Positions 9,316 to 18,611 of a DNA stretch of 64,000 nt are shown in pieces. A program made the translations under genes and the position numbers. The notes beneath the pieces were generated by a model. That model had not been told where the DNA came from, searched no databases, and was given only the letters and a program-made list of their open reading frames with translations. Source of the DNA: Sphingobacteriales bacterium 50-39 (GTDB lineage Bacteria > Bacteroidota > Bacteroidia > Chitinophagales > Chitinophagaceae); the NCBI GenBank assembly GCA_001898505.1, contig MKTZ01000021.1, forward strand, positions 103,151 through 167,150, written 5' to 3'. Each line of letters begins with the position of its first letter. The first letter of the stretch is position 1.

Positions 9316-10761
9316 TTATTGAGTTACAAACATTTCATTTGCTATTCGAACTGTGGCTTTTGCCAGTTCCGCGAAATCCTCCAATCTGCTGCGGTGATTG
9401 GTGATGGCTACCCGGATGGCATATTTGTCCTTCAATACGGTGTAGGAGGGGAGTGCAATCCCTTCTTCGTGCAGCCGCATAAGGATCTCCTTATTGCAGG
9501 CATTCAATGCCTCATTGCTCATGCGGCCGGGGTTCCATCTGTAGCAAACTATATTCATAGGCACGTCGGCCAGCAGCTCCAGCTCCTTATGTTCTTTTAC
9601 CAGGTTGGCGAGATACTGCGCCTGGTGTAGATTCTGACGGACCATCTGGGCATATTTTTTTATACCGTGCTCCTTCAGCAGCATCCACACCTTCAGGGCC
9701 TTGAACCCGCGGGAGAGCTCCATGCCATAGTTCGAGAGAGGATCGGGTCCTGCCGACAGCCCCCGTTCATGGGTCATGAGGTAATTTACGGGAATGCTAA
9801 AGGCGGCGCGATGGGCGGCCGCATCCTTTATCAGCACACAGCCTACCTCGTAATTCATATAAAACCATTTGTGGTAGTCGAAGCTGAGACTATCTGCCAG
9901 CTCCAGTCCTTTCAGCTGCTTCTTGCATTCGGGGAGGATATAGGGGATGGCGCCAAACGCTCCGTCGATGTGGAACCATAATCCTTCTGCTTTGGCGATG
10001 GCAGCGAGCTCTTCCAGGTCATCGATGGCTCCTGTATTTACTGTGCCTGCATTGCCGATGATGCAGAACGGGATAAGGCCTTTCTGACGATCTTCTTCTA
10101 TCATGGTTCGCATAACCTTGGTGCGTACTTTGTAGTTCTCGTCCACTGGCACTTTGCGGAAATTGTCGCTGCCAATGCCTACGACCTCGATGCCTTTGAT
10201 AGCGCAGCTGTGTGTCTCGGAGGAGCCATATACTGTCAGCTGTCCTTCTACTGCCCGCAGTCCCTTTTGTTTGATGGAGGCGTGGAAATGGTTCCTTGCG
10301 ACAACCATCGACGTGATATTTGCCATGGAAGCCCCGCTGGTGAGGATACCGGAGGAGGATGGAGGAAAACCAAAGATCTCTTTGCTCCAATCCAGCACCT
10401 GTTTTTCTATATACATGGCGGAGTGATCTCCGATGGAGACATTGGCATTCATCCCGCTGGCCAGCATATCCGACAGCATGCCAAAGGGGGTGCCGCCACC
10501 CTGTACCCATCCCCAGAAGCGGGGATGTATATTATTAGTGTTGTAGGGGAGCACGTTATGAAGAAAGTCTTCATATACTGCGGTTGCTTTCTGCGGACCC
10601 TGGGGTAATGATTGCTGCAGGTCTGAGAGTACATCGTCGGGCATTTTCTCCCAGGCTTTTCTGCCCCTTGCCGTGCGTAAGTATTCCATCATATCGTCTA
10701 CCATTCGGTGTCCCAGCAGACGCAATGCCTCCCAGTCAGGAGGATCCAGACTGTATTCCAT
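9316..10761 (-). CDS. Pyridoxal-dependent amino acid decarboxylase (group II, AADC-like)
   Basis: This 481-residue protein matches the aromatic-L-amino-acid/glutamate/histidine decarboxylase family (fold type I). Landmarks are HPRFWGW (79-85), H184 for ring stacking on PLP, HIDGAFG (264-270) with the cofactor aspartate D266, and the Schiff-base lysine K298 in SFDYHKWF. Which amino acid it uses (tyrosine, tryptophan, phenylalanine or another) cannot be fixed from sequence. A MocR-type regulator is transcribed divergently, an arrangement in which the regulator often senses PLP or a substrate amine and controls its neighbour. The ilvE gene follows closely. Confidence 0.88.
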   Translation of the reverse strand: MEYSLDPPDWEALRLLGHRMVDDMMEYLRTARGRKAWEKMPDDVLSDLQQSLPQGPQKATAVYEDFLHNVLPYNTNNIHPRFWGWVQGGGTPFGMLSDMLASGMNANVSIGDHSAMYIEKQVLDWSKEIFGFPPSSSGILTSGASMANITSMVVARNHFHASIKQKGLRAVEGQLTVYGSSETHSCAIKGIEVVGIGSDNFRKVPVDENYKVRTKVMRTMIEEDRQKGLIPFCIIGNAGTVNTGAIDDLEELAAIAKAEGLWFHIDGAFGAIPYILPECKKQLKGLELADSLSFDYHKWFYMNYEVGCVLIKDAAAHRAAFSIPVNYLMTHERGLSAGPDPLSNYGMELSRGFKALKVWMLLKEHGIKKYAQMVRQNLHQAQYLANLVKEHKELELLADVPMNIVCYRWNPGRMSNEALNACNKEILMRLHEEGIALPSYTVLKDKYAIRVAITNHRSRLEDFAELAKATVRIANEMFVTQ

Positions 10762-10801
10762 AAGTTGATCATTTCCCCAAAATTCTTAAATAAATATGAA
10801 T

Positions 10802-10829
10802 TAAAACAGATGCAGTTTTATTAATTTTG
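10802..10829 (+). promoter_or_regulatory. Candidate operator and promoter between decarboxylase and MocR genes
   Basis: A perfect inverted repeat (TAAAAC at 10802-10807, GTTTTA at 10815-10820) is followed at once by TAATTTTG (10822-10829). The latter fits the Bacteroidota -7 element TAnnTTTG. It would drive the MocR gene, and the repeat would let a bound regulator block it. No convincing -33 TTG was found at the expected spacing. Confidence 0.45.
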
Positions 10830-10909
10830 ACTAGATCAGATGGCCTGGCCAAAAGGGACAGGTGCTTTTTATGATAGGTATGTTCCAGCAAAAAATTCTC
10901 TTACATAGT

Positions 10910-12346
10910 ATGAAGAAAAAATTCAACGACCAGGACCATCTCTATCTGCAGGTAGCGGATGGGCTGGAGAAGATGATCGGGGAAGAAACCCTCAAAATAG
11001 GAGATAAGCTCCCGTCTGTCCGGGTGCTGAGTGAAGAGTATGGGATCAGCATGGGCACAGCCTTTCAGGCATATTACCATCTGGAGGGTAAGGGACTTAT
11101 TGAGGCACGCCCTAAGTCAGGCTATTACGTAAGATTCAATTTCAGGAGGATGCCGGGGTTGCCGCGCGTCTCAAGTCCGGAGCCGATGACGGTTGAGGTC
11201 AGCGTGCAGGAAATGATCGCCACGGTATTCAACGACATAACGGCGGAAGACCTTATCAATTTCTCTATAGCGGCCCCGCCAATGAGCCTTCTGCCGGCGG
11301 CCCGGTTGAATAAATCTCTTGTTCATGCCATGCGTACAGCCCGGCATCATGGGATACAATATGAGCATATACAGGGTAACAAGGAGCTGCGTCGTCAGCT
11401 GGTGAAGCAGGCCTTCAACTGGGGTGGTAAATTTTCCGAGAATGACATCATTGTCACGGCGGGCTGTATGGAGGCGCTTGTGATGTGTCTGAAGGCTGTT
11501 ACACAGCCTGGCGATACGGTGGCCATCGAGAACCCTACTTATTTTGGGGTCTTTCAGGTGATCGAGAGCCTGGGGTTGAAGGTGCTGGAACTGCCATCCG
11601 ACCCTATGACGGGTGTGTCTCCCGCGGTGCTGGAAAAGCTCATGGAGAAATTTCCTATAAAAGCATGTTTGCTTGTACCCAATTTCAGCAATCCGTTGGG
11701 GGCCTGTATGCCAGATAAGAACAAGCAAGCTCTGGTGGAGCTGCTGACGGCGCATCAGGTACCGCTGATCGAGGACGATATATATGGCGAGCTGTACTTT
11801 GGACGTCACCGGCCCAAGACCTGCAAGACCTTTGACAAGGATGGGTGGGTATTGCATTGCAGCTCGTTGTCGAAGTCTCTGGCTCCTGGCTATCGCATCG
11901 GATGGACTATACCCGGGAGGTTTACCGAGCAGGTGCTGCGGCATAAGATGATGCACACGGTGACAGGTGTTACGATCACCCAGCAGGCCATCGCGCATTT
12001 TTTGAGCATTGGCAGATATGAGTATCATTTGAAGAAATTGCGCAAGGCGCTGCATACACAAAGTCTGCGCTATTTGCAGGGTATCATGCAGTACTTTCCG
12101 GAGGGTGTGAAGGTCTCGCGGCCGCAAGGAGGTTTTGTCCTGTGGGTGGAATTGGATAAAAAGCTCAATGCTTATATGCTGTATCGCGAGGCATTGAAGC
12201 ATCATGTGTCGGTGGCGCCGGGGCAGCTTTTTTCCATGCAGGGCAGGTTTGCCAACTGTCTGCGTATCAGCTATGCGAGACCGTGGGATGAGGATGTGGA
12301 GCAGGGGATAAGGGTGCTGGGGGAGCTGATAAGGAAGATGAGTTAA
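10910..12346 (+). CDS. MocR/PdxR-type transcriptional regulator (GntR HTH fused to aminotransferase)
   Basis: A GntR-type winged helix (about residues 1-75: LYLQVADGLEKMIG, LPSVRVLSEEYGISMGTAFQAYYHLEGKGLIEARPKSGYYV) is joined to a fold-type-I aminotransferase domain. The PLP lysine lies in CSSLSKSLAPGYRIGW. Such proteins are PLP-responsive regulators rather than enzymes. The ATG at 10910 puts the HTH at the usual distance from the start. GTG 10862, ATG 10871 and ATG 10880 are in frame and would add up to 16 residues. The divergent position suggests control of the decarboxylase and of itself. Confidence 0.9.
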   Translation: MKKKFNDQDHLYLQVADGLEKMIGEETLKIGDKLPSVRVLSEEYGISMGTAFQAYYHLEGKGLIEARPKSGYYVRFNFRRMPGLPRVSSPEPMTVEVSVQEMIATVFNDITAEDLINFSIAAPPMSLLPAARLNKSLVHAMRTARHHGIQYEHIQGNKELRRQLVKQAFNWGGKFSENDIIVTAGCMEALVMCLKAVTQPGDTVAIENPTYFGVFQVIESLGLKVLELPSDPMTGVSPAVLEKLMEKFPIKACLLVPNFSNPLGACMPDKNKQALVELLTAHQVPLIEDDIYGELYFGRHRPKTCKTFDKDGWVLHCSSLSKSLAPGYRIGWTIPGRFTEQVLRHKMMHTVTGVTITQQAIAHFLSIGRYEYHLKKLRKALHTQSLRYLQGIMQYFPEGVKVSRPQGGFVLWVELDKKLNAYMLYREALKHHVSVAPGQLFSMQGRFANCLRISYARPWDEDVEQGIRVLGELIRKMS

Positions 12347-12371
12347 TGTACAATTAAATTAAGCCCAAATT

Positions 12372-12770
12372 ATGGATCAACATGCAAATGGCCGCTCCGA
12401 TAATAAGGCCGGGGGTATTATAATGATTGGTATAATTATCATAGTGATAGTGGTAATTGTTATGGGCCAGAATATGGAAACAAATCAAATAATGAAATCA
12501 GGCGTATTCGTGATAGGAAAAATTACCGGGTGGAGGGATAACAGGGGTATTTCTGTCTTCTACACATATGATTTTGAGGGTCACACGTATCATGAGACGG
12601 ATGGAGTGAGCCTGAAAAAGGAATCAATAGGGTCATTTTATCTGATAAAGATCAATCCAAAGACGCCTACGGAAAGCAAGTTGTTGAAGGATTATTGTCT
12701 TGGCGATAGTGTTCAGCTAAAACAGCCGGATAGCGGGTGGCGGGAAAATCCGATGGATAGTAATCACTAA
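12372..12770 (+). CDS. Small single-pass membrane protein of unknown function
   Basis: I do not recognise this 132-residue protein. A hydrophilic N-terminus of about 15 residues precedes one strong membrane helix (IIMIGIIIIVIVVIVMG). A soluble tail follows with aromatic beta-strand-like sequence (ISVFYTYDFEGHTYHE). The layout is compatible with small DUF3592-like proteins, but I cannot show that. It lies 25 bp after the MocR gene on the same strand. Its codon use is more AT-rich than the neighbouring metabolic genes. Confidence 0.65.
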   Translation: MDQHANGRSDNKAGGIIMIGIIIIVIVVIVMGQNMETNQIMKSGVFVIGKITGWRDNRGISVFYTYDFEGHTYHETDGVSLKKESIGSFYLIKINPKTPTESKLLKDYCLGDSVQLKQPDSGWRENPMDSNH

Positions 12771-12886
12771 ACCCCACTCATCATAATTAAAAATATCTTC
12801 CATCCCGGCCGGCACGAGAATATTTCCTATAATTTGCAACAGGGCAACTGGATAATATTATTGTTCAATAAACTAAACAAATTAAA

Positions 12887-13264
12887 ATGAAACGAGTAAC
12901 AGGCATTGGAGGCATTTTCTTCAAATGCAAGGACCCGGAGAAGATCAAAGAATGGTATAAAGCCCATCTGGGTTTTGACATGAACCCGTACGGCGCGAAG
13001 TTTGAATGGCAACAAGGGGCGGACGCAACAACGAAAGGATATACGCTGTGGAGCCCTTTTTCCGACAAGACTAAATATTTCGAGCCCTCATCAAGGGACT
13101 TTATGATCAATTATCGGGTGGAGAACCTCGAGGCACTCGTAGAAGAATTAAAAAAGGACGGGGTAACGGTGCTGGATAATATAGAAACATATGAGTATGG
13201 AAAGTTTGTTCACATTCTTGACGTAGAAGGTAATAAGATTGAGTTGTGGGAACCTAAAGACTAA
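12887..13264 (+). CDS. VOC family (glyoxalase/bleomycin-resistance fold) protein
   Basis: This 125-residue protein has the two beta-alpha-beta-beta-beta units of the vicinal oxygen chelate fold. Typical pieces are GIGGIFFKCKDPEKIKEWYKAHLGF at the N-terminus and FVHILDVEGNKIELWEP at the C-terminus, where E119 is a likely metal ligand. The substrate is unknown, since members include glyoxalase I, dioxygenases and antibiotic-binding proteins. It stands alone between two unrelated small genes. Confidence 0.85.
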   Translation: MKRVTGIGGIFFKCKDPEKIKEWYKAHLGFDMNPYGAKFEWQQGADATTKGYTLWSPFSDKTKYFEPSSRDFMINYRVENLEALVEELKKDGVTVLDNIETYEYGKFVHILDVEGNKIELWEPKD

Positions 13265-13318
13265 GTGCAGGCAGTATTATGATGAAAATAATTCTGTAGT
13301 TTTTAATATTTTACTTTA

Positions 13319-13837
13319 ATGAAAAATATATTTAACTACCTGCTCTATGGCCTTTTCTTCGTTGCCTTTGCGAATTGCATTGGACATTCAAAGAGGGACA
13401 GTTGTAAAATAAGCTATAAGACTGCGAGGGCCGTGTTGAATAGCTATTATCATAGTAATGATCAAACGGAACTTTGGACTGCTCTTGAAGACGTCAATAG
13501 ATCAATGCAATGCCCGGAAACGAGAGCGGCTTCCATTGAATTGAAGATTTCATTGTTATCATTGTTAAAAAGATTCAGGGAAGGCTATCAGTTTGTGGAT
13601 TCTTTGTCGGGGAGTGACTTTGAAAAAAGTTATAAAAAGAAGATGTATTCAAATTTCTTCACGGCGCTTGAGTATGAATCGATGCTTGATATGAGCCAAA
13701 TTAAGATTGAAATTGATAGTTTGAAGGCAAAATATCCAGCGGAAAGGGATTTTTTTCATGGTGTGATTGGAACGATCGATAGTTCAACAAAATCAGTGGA
13801 GGCGATGCCAAAAGTCGATGGAACAGACGGATTATGA
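13319..13837 (+). CDS. Hypothetical lipoprotein
   Basis: This 172-residue protein is not recognised. Its N-terminus is a hydrophobic signal with a cysteine at residue 20 (FVAFANC), a plausible lipobox. The rest is helical and charged (ELKISLLSLLKRFREGY, KIEIDSLKAKYPAERDFF), like a small TPR-type fold. The gene is distinctly AT-rich compared with the surrounding sequence. No partner gene is evident. Confidence 0.65.
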   Translation: MKNIFNYLLYGLFFVAFANCIGHSKRDSCKISYKTARAVLNSYYHSNDQTELWTALEDVNRSMQCPETRAASIELKISLLSLLKRFREGYQFVDSLSGSDFEKSYKKKMYSNFFTALEYESMLDMSQIKIEIDSLKAKYPAERDFFHGVIGTIDSSTKSVEAMPKVDGTDGL

Positions 13838-13995
13838 AATAGTTGGGTCAAAGGGTGCAAACTGCCTGAGGAATAAATCTCAGAATTTCGTATATTAGGA
13901 TAGGTTCCCTGACGACTGAAACATTCGCCCGAGGACAGACATTAGATCTTTAAAATGACGGACCGTGCGTCCGCCCTCACCTAAAACGATGCCAT

Positions 13996-14427
13996 ATGAA
14001 CCTCGTACAACGCGTGGAGCACTGGGGTGACACTCACCATCCCCAATGGCTCGATATCGTTCGCATCCTCCTTGGAGTATTCCTTTGCTACAAAGGCGTG
14101 GAATTCCTTTATAACATGGGGTCCATGCTTAGTCTTCTCTCCAACCAGATGGCTTTCGGGTCATTTTCGTCCATGCTGATGAGTAACTACATTGCGTTTG
14201 CGCACATTCTGGGCGGCATATTGCTGATACTGGGAGTACTTACGCGATTTGCCTGTCTGCTGCAGATACCCATCCTGCTGGGGGCTATCTTTTTTATCAA
14301 TCTCAACAAGGAGATGTACCGGCCGCTGTCAGAGCTGGCGATCTCGATCCTGGTGCTGCTTCTGCTGATCCTGTTCCTGGTGGTTGGCAACGGGAAATTG
14401 CAGCTGCTGAAGTTCCGGGAAGGATAA
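13996..14427 (+). CDS. DoxX family membrane protein
   Basis: This 143-residue protein has four predicted membrane helices and the DoxX-like features HPQWLDIVRILLGVFLCYKGVEF near the N-terminus and AHILGGILLILGVLTRFACLLQIPI in the middle. DoxX proteins are small inner-membrane proteins of poorly defined role, linked in some species to quinone or oxidative stress functions. It converges on the acyl-CoA ligase gene with a 28 bp gap. Confidence 0.85.
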   Translation: MNLVQRVEHWGDTHHPQWLDIVRILLGVFLCYKGVEFLYNMGSMLSLLSNQMAFGSFSSMLMSNYIAFAHILGGILLILGVLTRFACLLQIPILLGAIFFINLNKEMYRPLSELAISILVLLLLILFLVVGNGKLQLLKFREG

Positions 14428-14455
14428 ATGCCTGCGACGGCCCGGATGGGATGGA

Positions 14456-16237
14456 TCATTCTGCATAGATGCCATCGATGAGGTCGCGGTACTTTTCCGC
14501 GATGACCCTTCTTTTGAGGCTTAGCTTGGGGGTCATCTCACCTGTCTCGACGGTCCAGTCGGCGGGCAGGAGCCGGAAGCGTTTCACCTGCTGGACATGA
14601 TCAAAGTATTTGTTGAAGCTCTCGATAATTTCCTGGTACATGGCGATGACCCTGGGATCGCGGACCATTGCCTCGTGCGAGCTGTCGTCGACGCCATTCT
14701 GGTTACTCCAGTCCTTCAGGTAAGCAAAGTTGGGCACGATGAGGGCGCCAACAAATTTTCGTTCGGGACCTACTACCATCAGCTGTTCGATATAGGGAGA
14801 TTCCTTGAGCTTGCTTTCTATCGCCAGTGGCGCAACATACTTGCCCCCGCTGGTCTTGAACAGCTCTTTCTTGCGATCCGTGATCTTCAGGAACTTTCCA
14901 TCCTCCAGCACGCCGATGTCGCCGGTGTGGAACCAGCCGTCCTCCATCACTTCGGCGGTGAGGTCGGGGCGCTTGTAATAACCTAACATTACATTGGGGC
15001 CTTTGCAAAGGATCTCTCCATCCTCAGCAATCTTTACTTCCACTCCGGGAATGACGGGGCCCACACTGCCAAACTTACGATTCTCCTCCTCCAGGCGGTT
15101 TACGCTGATGACGGGAGAAGTTTCTGTGAGGCCATACCCTTCCAGTATCGGGATGCGTGCAGCTGTAAAGATCCGGATCAGCCTTGGCTGGCAGGCGGCG
15201 CCGCCGCTGGCGATGCAGGTGATATTATTCCCCAGCGCCTCTCTCCACTTGCTGAAAATAAGTTTGTTGGCCAATGACAGCTGCATATTGTACCAAGCCC
15301 CCATCGACTGGTTGATCTCATAGCGGGTGGCCAGGTCATGGGCCCAGAAGAACAGCTTTTTCTTTATCCCCGTCAGCTCGCCACCTTTTAGCATGATGCG
15401 GTCATAGACCTTTTCCAGCAGCCGGGGTACGGTGACAAACATCTGGGGCTTCACCTCTTTCAGGTTGTCCCCGATGGTGTCCATGCTCTCTGCATAATAG
15501 ATAGAGCTACCGCTGAAAAGATATACATAGGTGAGCATGCGCTCGTATATATGATTCAGGGGAAGGAAGCTCAAGGCACGGAGAGGTCCCCGTGGAAGGC
15601 AGGGTATGCTGGACAACACATTGCTGACGATGTTGTGATGGGTCAGCATGACGCCCTTGGGCGTACCGGTGGTACCGGATGTATAAATGATGGTGGCCAG
15701 GTCGTCCGGCGCTATCTTATCACGGATGGCGGCCAGGCGCAATTGATCGTCTTTCTGCAAGTCATTCAGCAGCTCTTTCCAATGGCGGGCATGGGCCACG
15801 TGCTCGAATGTAAATATGTCTTTGAGGCTGGGAACCCGTTCCCGGATGCTCAGCACTTTATGGAACAGCTCCTCATCGTTGACAAACATAACCTTTACCT
15901 GCGCATCGTTGAGGATAAACTCCAGCTCGTGTACGCTGATGGTGGGATAGACGGGTGTAAGGACAGCGCCAATCTGTTGCACGGCCAGATCCAGCATGAT
16001 CCACTCGGGCCGATTTTTGGAAATGACAGCTACTTTGTCCCTTCCTTCGATGGTTCCGTCCTGGCCGGAGATGCCCAGGCGTAAGAGACCTGCGCTCAAT
16101 TTATGGATGGTATCGATAGTTTCGACGGTGCTGTAAGCTTTGTATTTACCGTTCTCTTTGCCGGCCAGCATATCGGGGAGGGCGGGCACTCCCTGTTCGC
16201 GTAAGATGCAATCGAACAATCGTTTGGGTTCGGTCAT
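14456..16237 (-). CDS. Long-chain fatty-acid--CoA ligase (AMP-forming)
   Basis: This 593-residue adenylate-forming enzyme activates fatty acids to acyl-CoA through an acyl-AMP. The P-loop-like YTSGTTGTPKG is at 185-195 and GYGLTETSP at 367-375. GWFHTGD is at 434-440, the hinge DRKKELF at 454-460, and TSGGKYVAP at 462-470. The layout is that of the FadD15-like long-chain ligases common in Bacteroidota. The protein starts directly with MTEPKRLFD and has no signal peptide, so it is cytoplasmic or membrane-associated. It is followed by a convergent DoxX gene and appears to be a single-gene unit. Confidence 0.93.
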   Translation of the reverse strand: MTEPKRLFDCILREQGVPALPDMLAGKENGKYKAYSTVETIDTIHKLSAGLLRLGISGQDGTIEGRDKVAVISKNRPEWIMLDLAVQQIGAVLTPVYPTISVHELEFILNDAQVKVMFVNDEELFHKVLSIRERVPSLKDIFTFEHVAHARHWKELLNDLQKDDQLRLAAIRDKIAPDDLATIIYTSGTTGTPKGVMLTHHNIVSNVLSSIPCLPRGPLRALSFLPLNHIYERMLTYVYLFSGSSIYYAESMDTIGDNLKEVKPQMFVTVPRLLEKVYDRIMLKGGELTGIKKKLFFWAHDLATRYEINQSMGAWYNMQLSLANKLIFSKWREALGNNITCIASGGAACQPRLIRIFTAARIPILEGYGLTETSPVISVNRLEEENRKFGSVGPVIPGVEVKIAEDGEILCKGPNVMLGYYKRPDLTAEVMEDGWFHTGDIGVLEDGKFLKITDRKKELFKTSGGKYVAPLAIESKLKESPYIEQLMVVGPERKFVGALIVPNFAYLKDWSNQNGVDDSSHEAMVRDPRVIAMYQEIIESFNKYFDHVQQVKRFRLLPADWTVETGEMTPKLSLKRRVIAEKYRDLIDGIYAE

Positions 16238-16291
16238 AGTGGTCGTTTAATCCAGGATCAATGTACAAAACTTCCCCGAACCCCCCACTTT

Positions 16292-17314
16292 TTATTTCCC
16301 TCCAGTCTGGTAATATTGTCCCTCCGGCAGCTTGAAGACCCTGCCTTGTTGGAAGTTTATAAAACGTTTATATTCATCACTATGGGTATTGGTCCACGTT
16401 TGGAATGCCGTGAGGTTCTCGGCGGCGCCGAAGATCCACTGATTGTATGCGTCGAACATCCCTTCCTTTAACAACTGTCTTTCGTATTCGAATAGCCGGA
16501 AAGGGTAGGTGGTTGGGTATTTTTCATACCAGCCGAGGATGAATTTTGTCCTGAGTACTATCAGGGACTCGGTGGTGATGCCTTGCGCCACGGTGGGCCG
16601 GAGGGAAGCGAACATATTCAGACAGGCAACGGCAAACGGGCTCCTGGTTGTCTGGTCCTTCATCATATCAGCGTCGGCGTATAGTTTTTTGTATGATTCG
16701 AGCAGGACATCCTTGATCTCTGCGGTGCGGCGGCTGTAGCTCTCCAGATTGACAAATATCTCTCCATAAAGGATCGCCCATATCTTGTCGTAGGTGAAGA
16801 AATAATATCGGCAGGCATTATAGTAGTTGGTAGAATAGCCGGGGTCGACCTCGATGCCTTTTTCCCATTGCCGGATGGCGGTGGCATCCTGACGGGCCCA
16901 GAGCATTTCTCCGTATTCGTTGTAGAGTACTCCGCTGTGTGGGAATTTTTTGATACCTGTCTTGTACATCCGTTCGCATTCCTTTACGTCATCGATGGCT
17001 TTGAGCAGCATGCCTGTGATCTGAAAGCATTGTACATCCGCGTCGGACCTTTCCAGCAACGGGCGGGCGACGTTGAGGCCTTTGGCGAAATCCTTTTGCA
17101 GGTAGTAGTTAAAAGCAAGGTCCTTGAGGAGCTCCAGGTTTTGAGGATCTTTCTGTACGGCACCGGTGAGTACCATAATGGCATTGGTATAGTCTCCTTG
17201 ACGGGTGTAGGTCTTGGCAGTTTCCTGTAATGATTTTGTATCCGGCTGTTGTGAAAAGGCAAACAGACTGGCAAGGATCAGGGTACAGGACAAGAAAAGA
17301 CTCCTTCGACTCAT
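16292..17314 (-). CDS. Periplasmic tetratricopeptide-repeat protein
   Basis: A signal peptide (ending near FAFSQQ, residue 22) precedes TPR-like helices. The clearest repeats are at about residues 28-60 (AKTYTRQGDYTNAIMVLTGAVQKDP) and 61-95 (LELLKDLAFNYYLQKDFAKGLNVA). The C-terminal half is helical without clear repeats. The protein (340 residues) is probably periplasmic, and partner and role are unknown. It lies 65 bp downstream of the DUF1015 gene, with its own -7-like element in the gap. Confidence 0.8.
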   Translation of the reverse strand: MSRRSLFLSCTLILASLFAFSQQPDTKSLQETAKTYTRQGDYTNAIMVLTGAVQKDPQNLELLKDLAFNYYLQKDFAKGLNVARPLLERSDADVQCFQITGMLLKAIDDVKECERMYKTGIKKFPHSGVLYNEYGEMLWARQDATAIRQWEKGIEVDPGYSTNYYNACRYYFFTYDKIWAILYGEIFVNLESYSRRTAEIKDVLLESYKKLYADADMMKDQTTRSPFAVACLNMFASLRPTVAQGITTESLIVLRTKFILGWYEKYPTTYPFRLFEYERQLLKEGMFDAYNQWIFGAAENLTAFQTWTNTHSDEYKRFINFQQGRVFKLPEGQYYQTGGK

Positions 17315-17368
17315 GAGTTCGGCTTTTTTACATGGCTAATAATTGACCGGCGGCCAGTTAGAGAAAAC

Positions 17369-17376
17369 CAAAGATA
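17369..17376 (-). promoter_or_regulatory. -7-like promoter element (TATCTTTG)
   Basis: Read on the minus strand this is TATCTTTG, a match to TAnnTTTG. It sits 55 bp upstream of the TPR gene and just overlaps the spacer after DUF1015. No -33 TTG is visible, so it is only a candidate. Confidence 0.35.
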
Positions 17377-17379
17377 GGA

Positions 17380-18606
17380 CTAAATCAGGTGCGTCAGCAG
17401 CCCGTCCCGCAGCTTGGGTTCAAACCAGGTGCTTTTGGGTGGCATGACATTCCCGCTGTCGGCTATGGCGAACAATTGTTCGATGCTGACGGGGTAGAGG
17501 CTGAATGCCGCCTTCATCTCCCCGCTGTCTACCCTTTTTTCCAGCTCGGCCAGTCCCCGGATGCCTCCTACGAAGTCAATGCGCTTGTCGGTGCGAGGGT
17601 CTTTGATAGCCAGCAGCTTATCCAGCACGTTCCTCTGGAGGATCGTTACATCCAGTACCCCGATGGGGTCATCAGAATAGCTGCTTTCTTTGGCTACCAA
17701 TTGGTACCAGTCGCCATCGAGATACATGCCGAACTCGTGCAACCGCGCGGGAGAGAAGGCTTTGTCGACCTTGCCTACCAGGAAGTCCTTTTGCAAGCTG
17801 TCTATGAACTCTTCTTTGCTTGCGCCGTTGAGGTCCTTGACCAGGCGGTTATAATCCAGGATCCTGAGTTCGGCGGAGGGGAATAAGGTAGTAAGAAAAT
17901 GGTCGGCGCCTCTGCCGGCAGAGTCTCCCAGCTCCTTTCTGACCTTGGCGGCGGATGCTGCACGGTGATGCCCGTCCGCGATATAGGTAAAGGGTACCTT
18001 TTCGGCGAAGGATCGGGTCAATGATCCGATGGCGGCTTCGTCGTCCACAGCCCAGATGGTATGTTGAATGCCGTCCTCTGCGGTGAAATCATATAAAGGT
18101 GGATGCGCATTCTTCCAGCCTTCGATGAGCTCATCGATCTGGGCTACATTCTTGTAGGCCAGGAATACATTACCTGTCTGGGCGCGGATGGTCTTCATAT
18201 GATGAATACGGTCGGCCTCCTTGTCAGGACGCGTGAACTCATGCTTCTTTATAACATCCTTTTCATAATCGTCCACGGAACTGCCGCATACGAGGCCGGT
18301 CTGGCTCCTTCCGTTCATGACCAGCCGATAGATATAGTAGCGGGGTTTATCTTCTTGCAGGAGAATACCTTTATTTATGAACTCCTGCAGGTTCTCTTTT
18401 GCTTTGTCGTATACCTGCTGGGAATGGGTATCGATGTCCGTGGGGAGGTCAATCTCGGACTTTGTAATATGCAGAAAGGAACTGGGATTGCCTGCGGCTT
18501 CTTGCCGGGCCTCCTGGCTATTGAGTACGTCATAAGGTCTGGAAGCAACTTGTGCGGCCAGTTGTGGTGCAGGGCGTAAGGCCCTGAAAGGAGTGATGCT
18601 AGCCAT
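17380..18606 (-). CDS. DUF1015 family protein
   Basis: This 408-residue protein matches DUF1015. It has the N-terminal PFRALRPAP and VASRPYDVLNSQEAR, the central YIADGHHRAASAAKVRKE, and the C-terminal KRIDFVGGIRGLAELEKRVDSGEMKAAFSLYPVS. DUF1015 proteins have a ParB/sulfiredoxin-like HHR centre (here GHHRA), and their function is not established. The start lies five bases after the serC stop on the same strand. This serC-DUF1015 pairing recurs in Bacteroidota and suggests a link with serine or phosphoserine metabolism. Confidence 0.9.
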   Translation of the reverse strand: MASITPFRALRPAPQLAAQVASRPYDVLNSQEARQEAAGNPSSFLHITKSEIDLPTDIDTHSQQVYDKAKENLQEFINKGILLQEDKPRYYIYRLVMNGRSQTGLVCGSSVDDYEKDVIKKHEFTRPDKEADRIHHMKTIRAQTGNVFLAYKNVAQIDELIEGWKNAHPPLYDFTAEDGIQHTIWAVDDEAAIGSLTRSFAEKVPFTYIADGHHRAASAAKVRKELGDSAGRGADHFLTTLFPSAELRILDYNRLVKDLNGASKEEFIDSLQKDFLVGKVDKAFSPARLHEFGMYLDGDWYQLVAKESSYSDDPIGVLDVTILQRNVLDKLLAIKDPRTDKRIDFVGGIRGLAELEKRVDSGEMKAAFSLYPVSIEQLFAIADSGNVMPPKSTWFEPKLRDGLLTHLI

Positions 18607-18611
18607 GTATT

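Noticed and set aside
11171-12205. 344-codon open frame on the minus strand
   Set aside because: It lies entirely inside the MocR gene and its translation looks like antisense sequence, rich in His, Gln and Arg with no domain.
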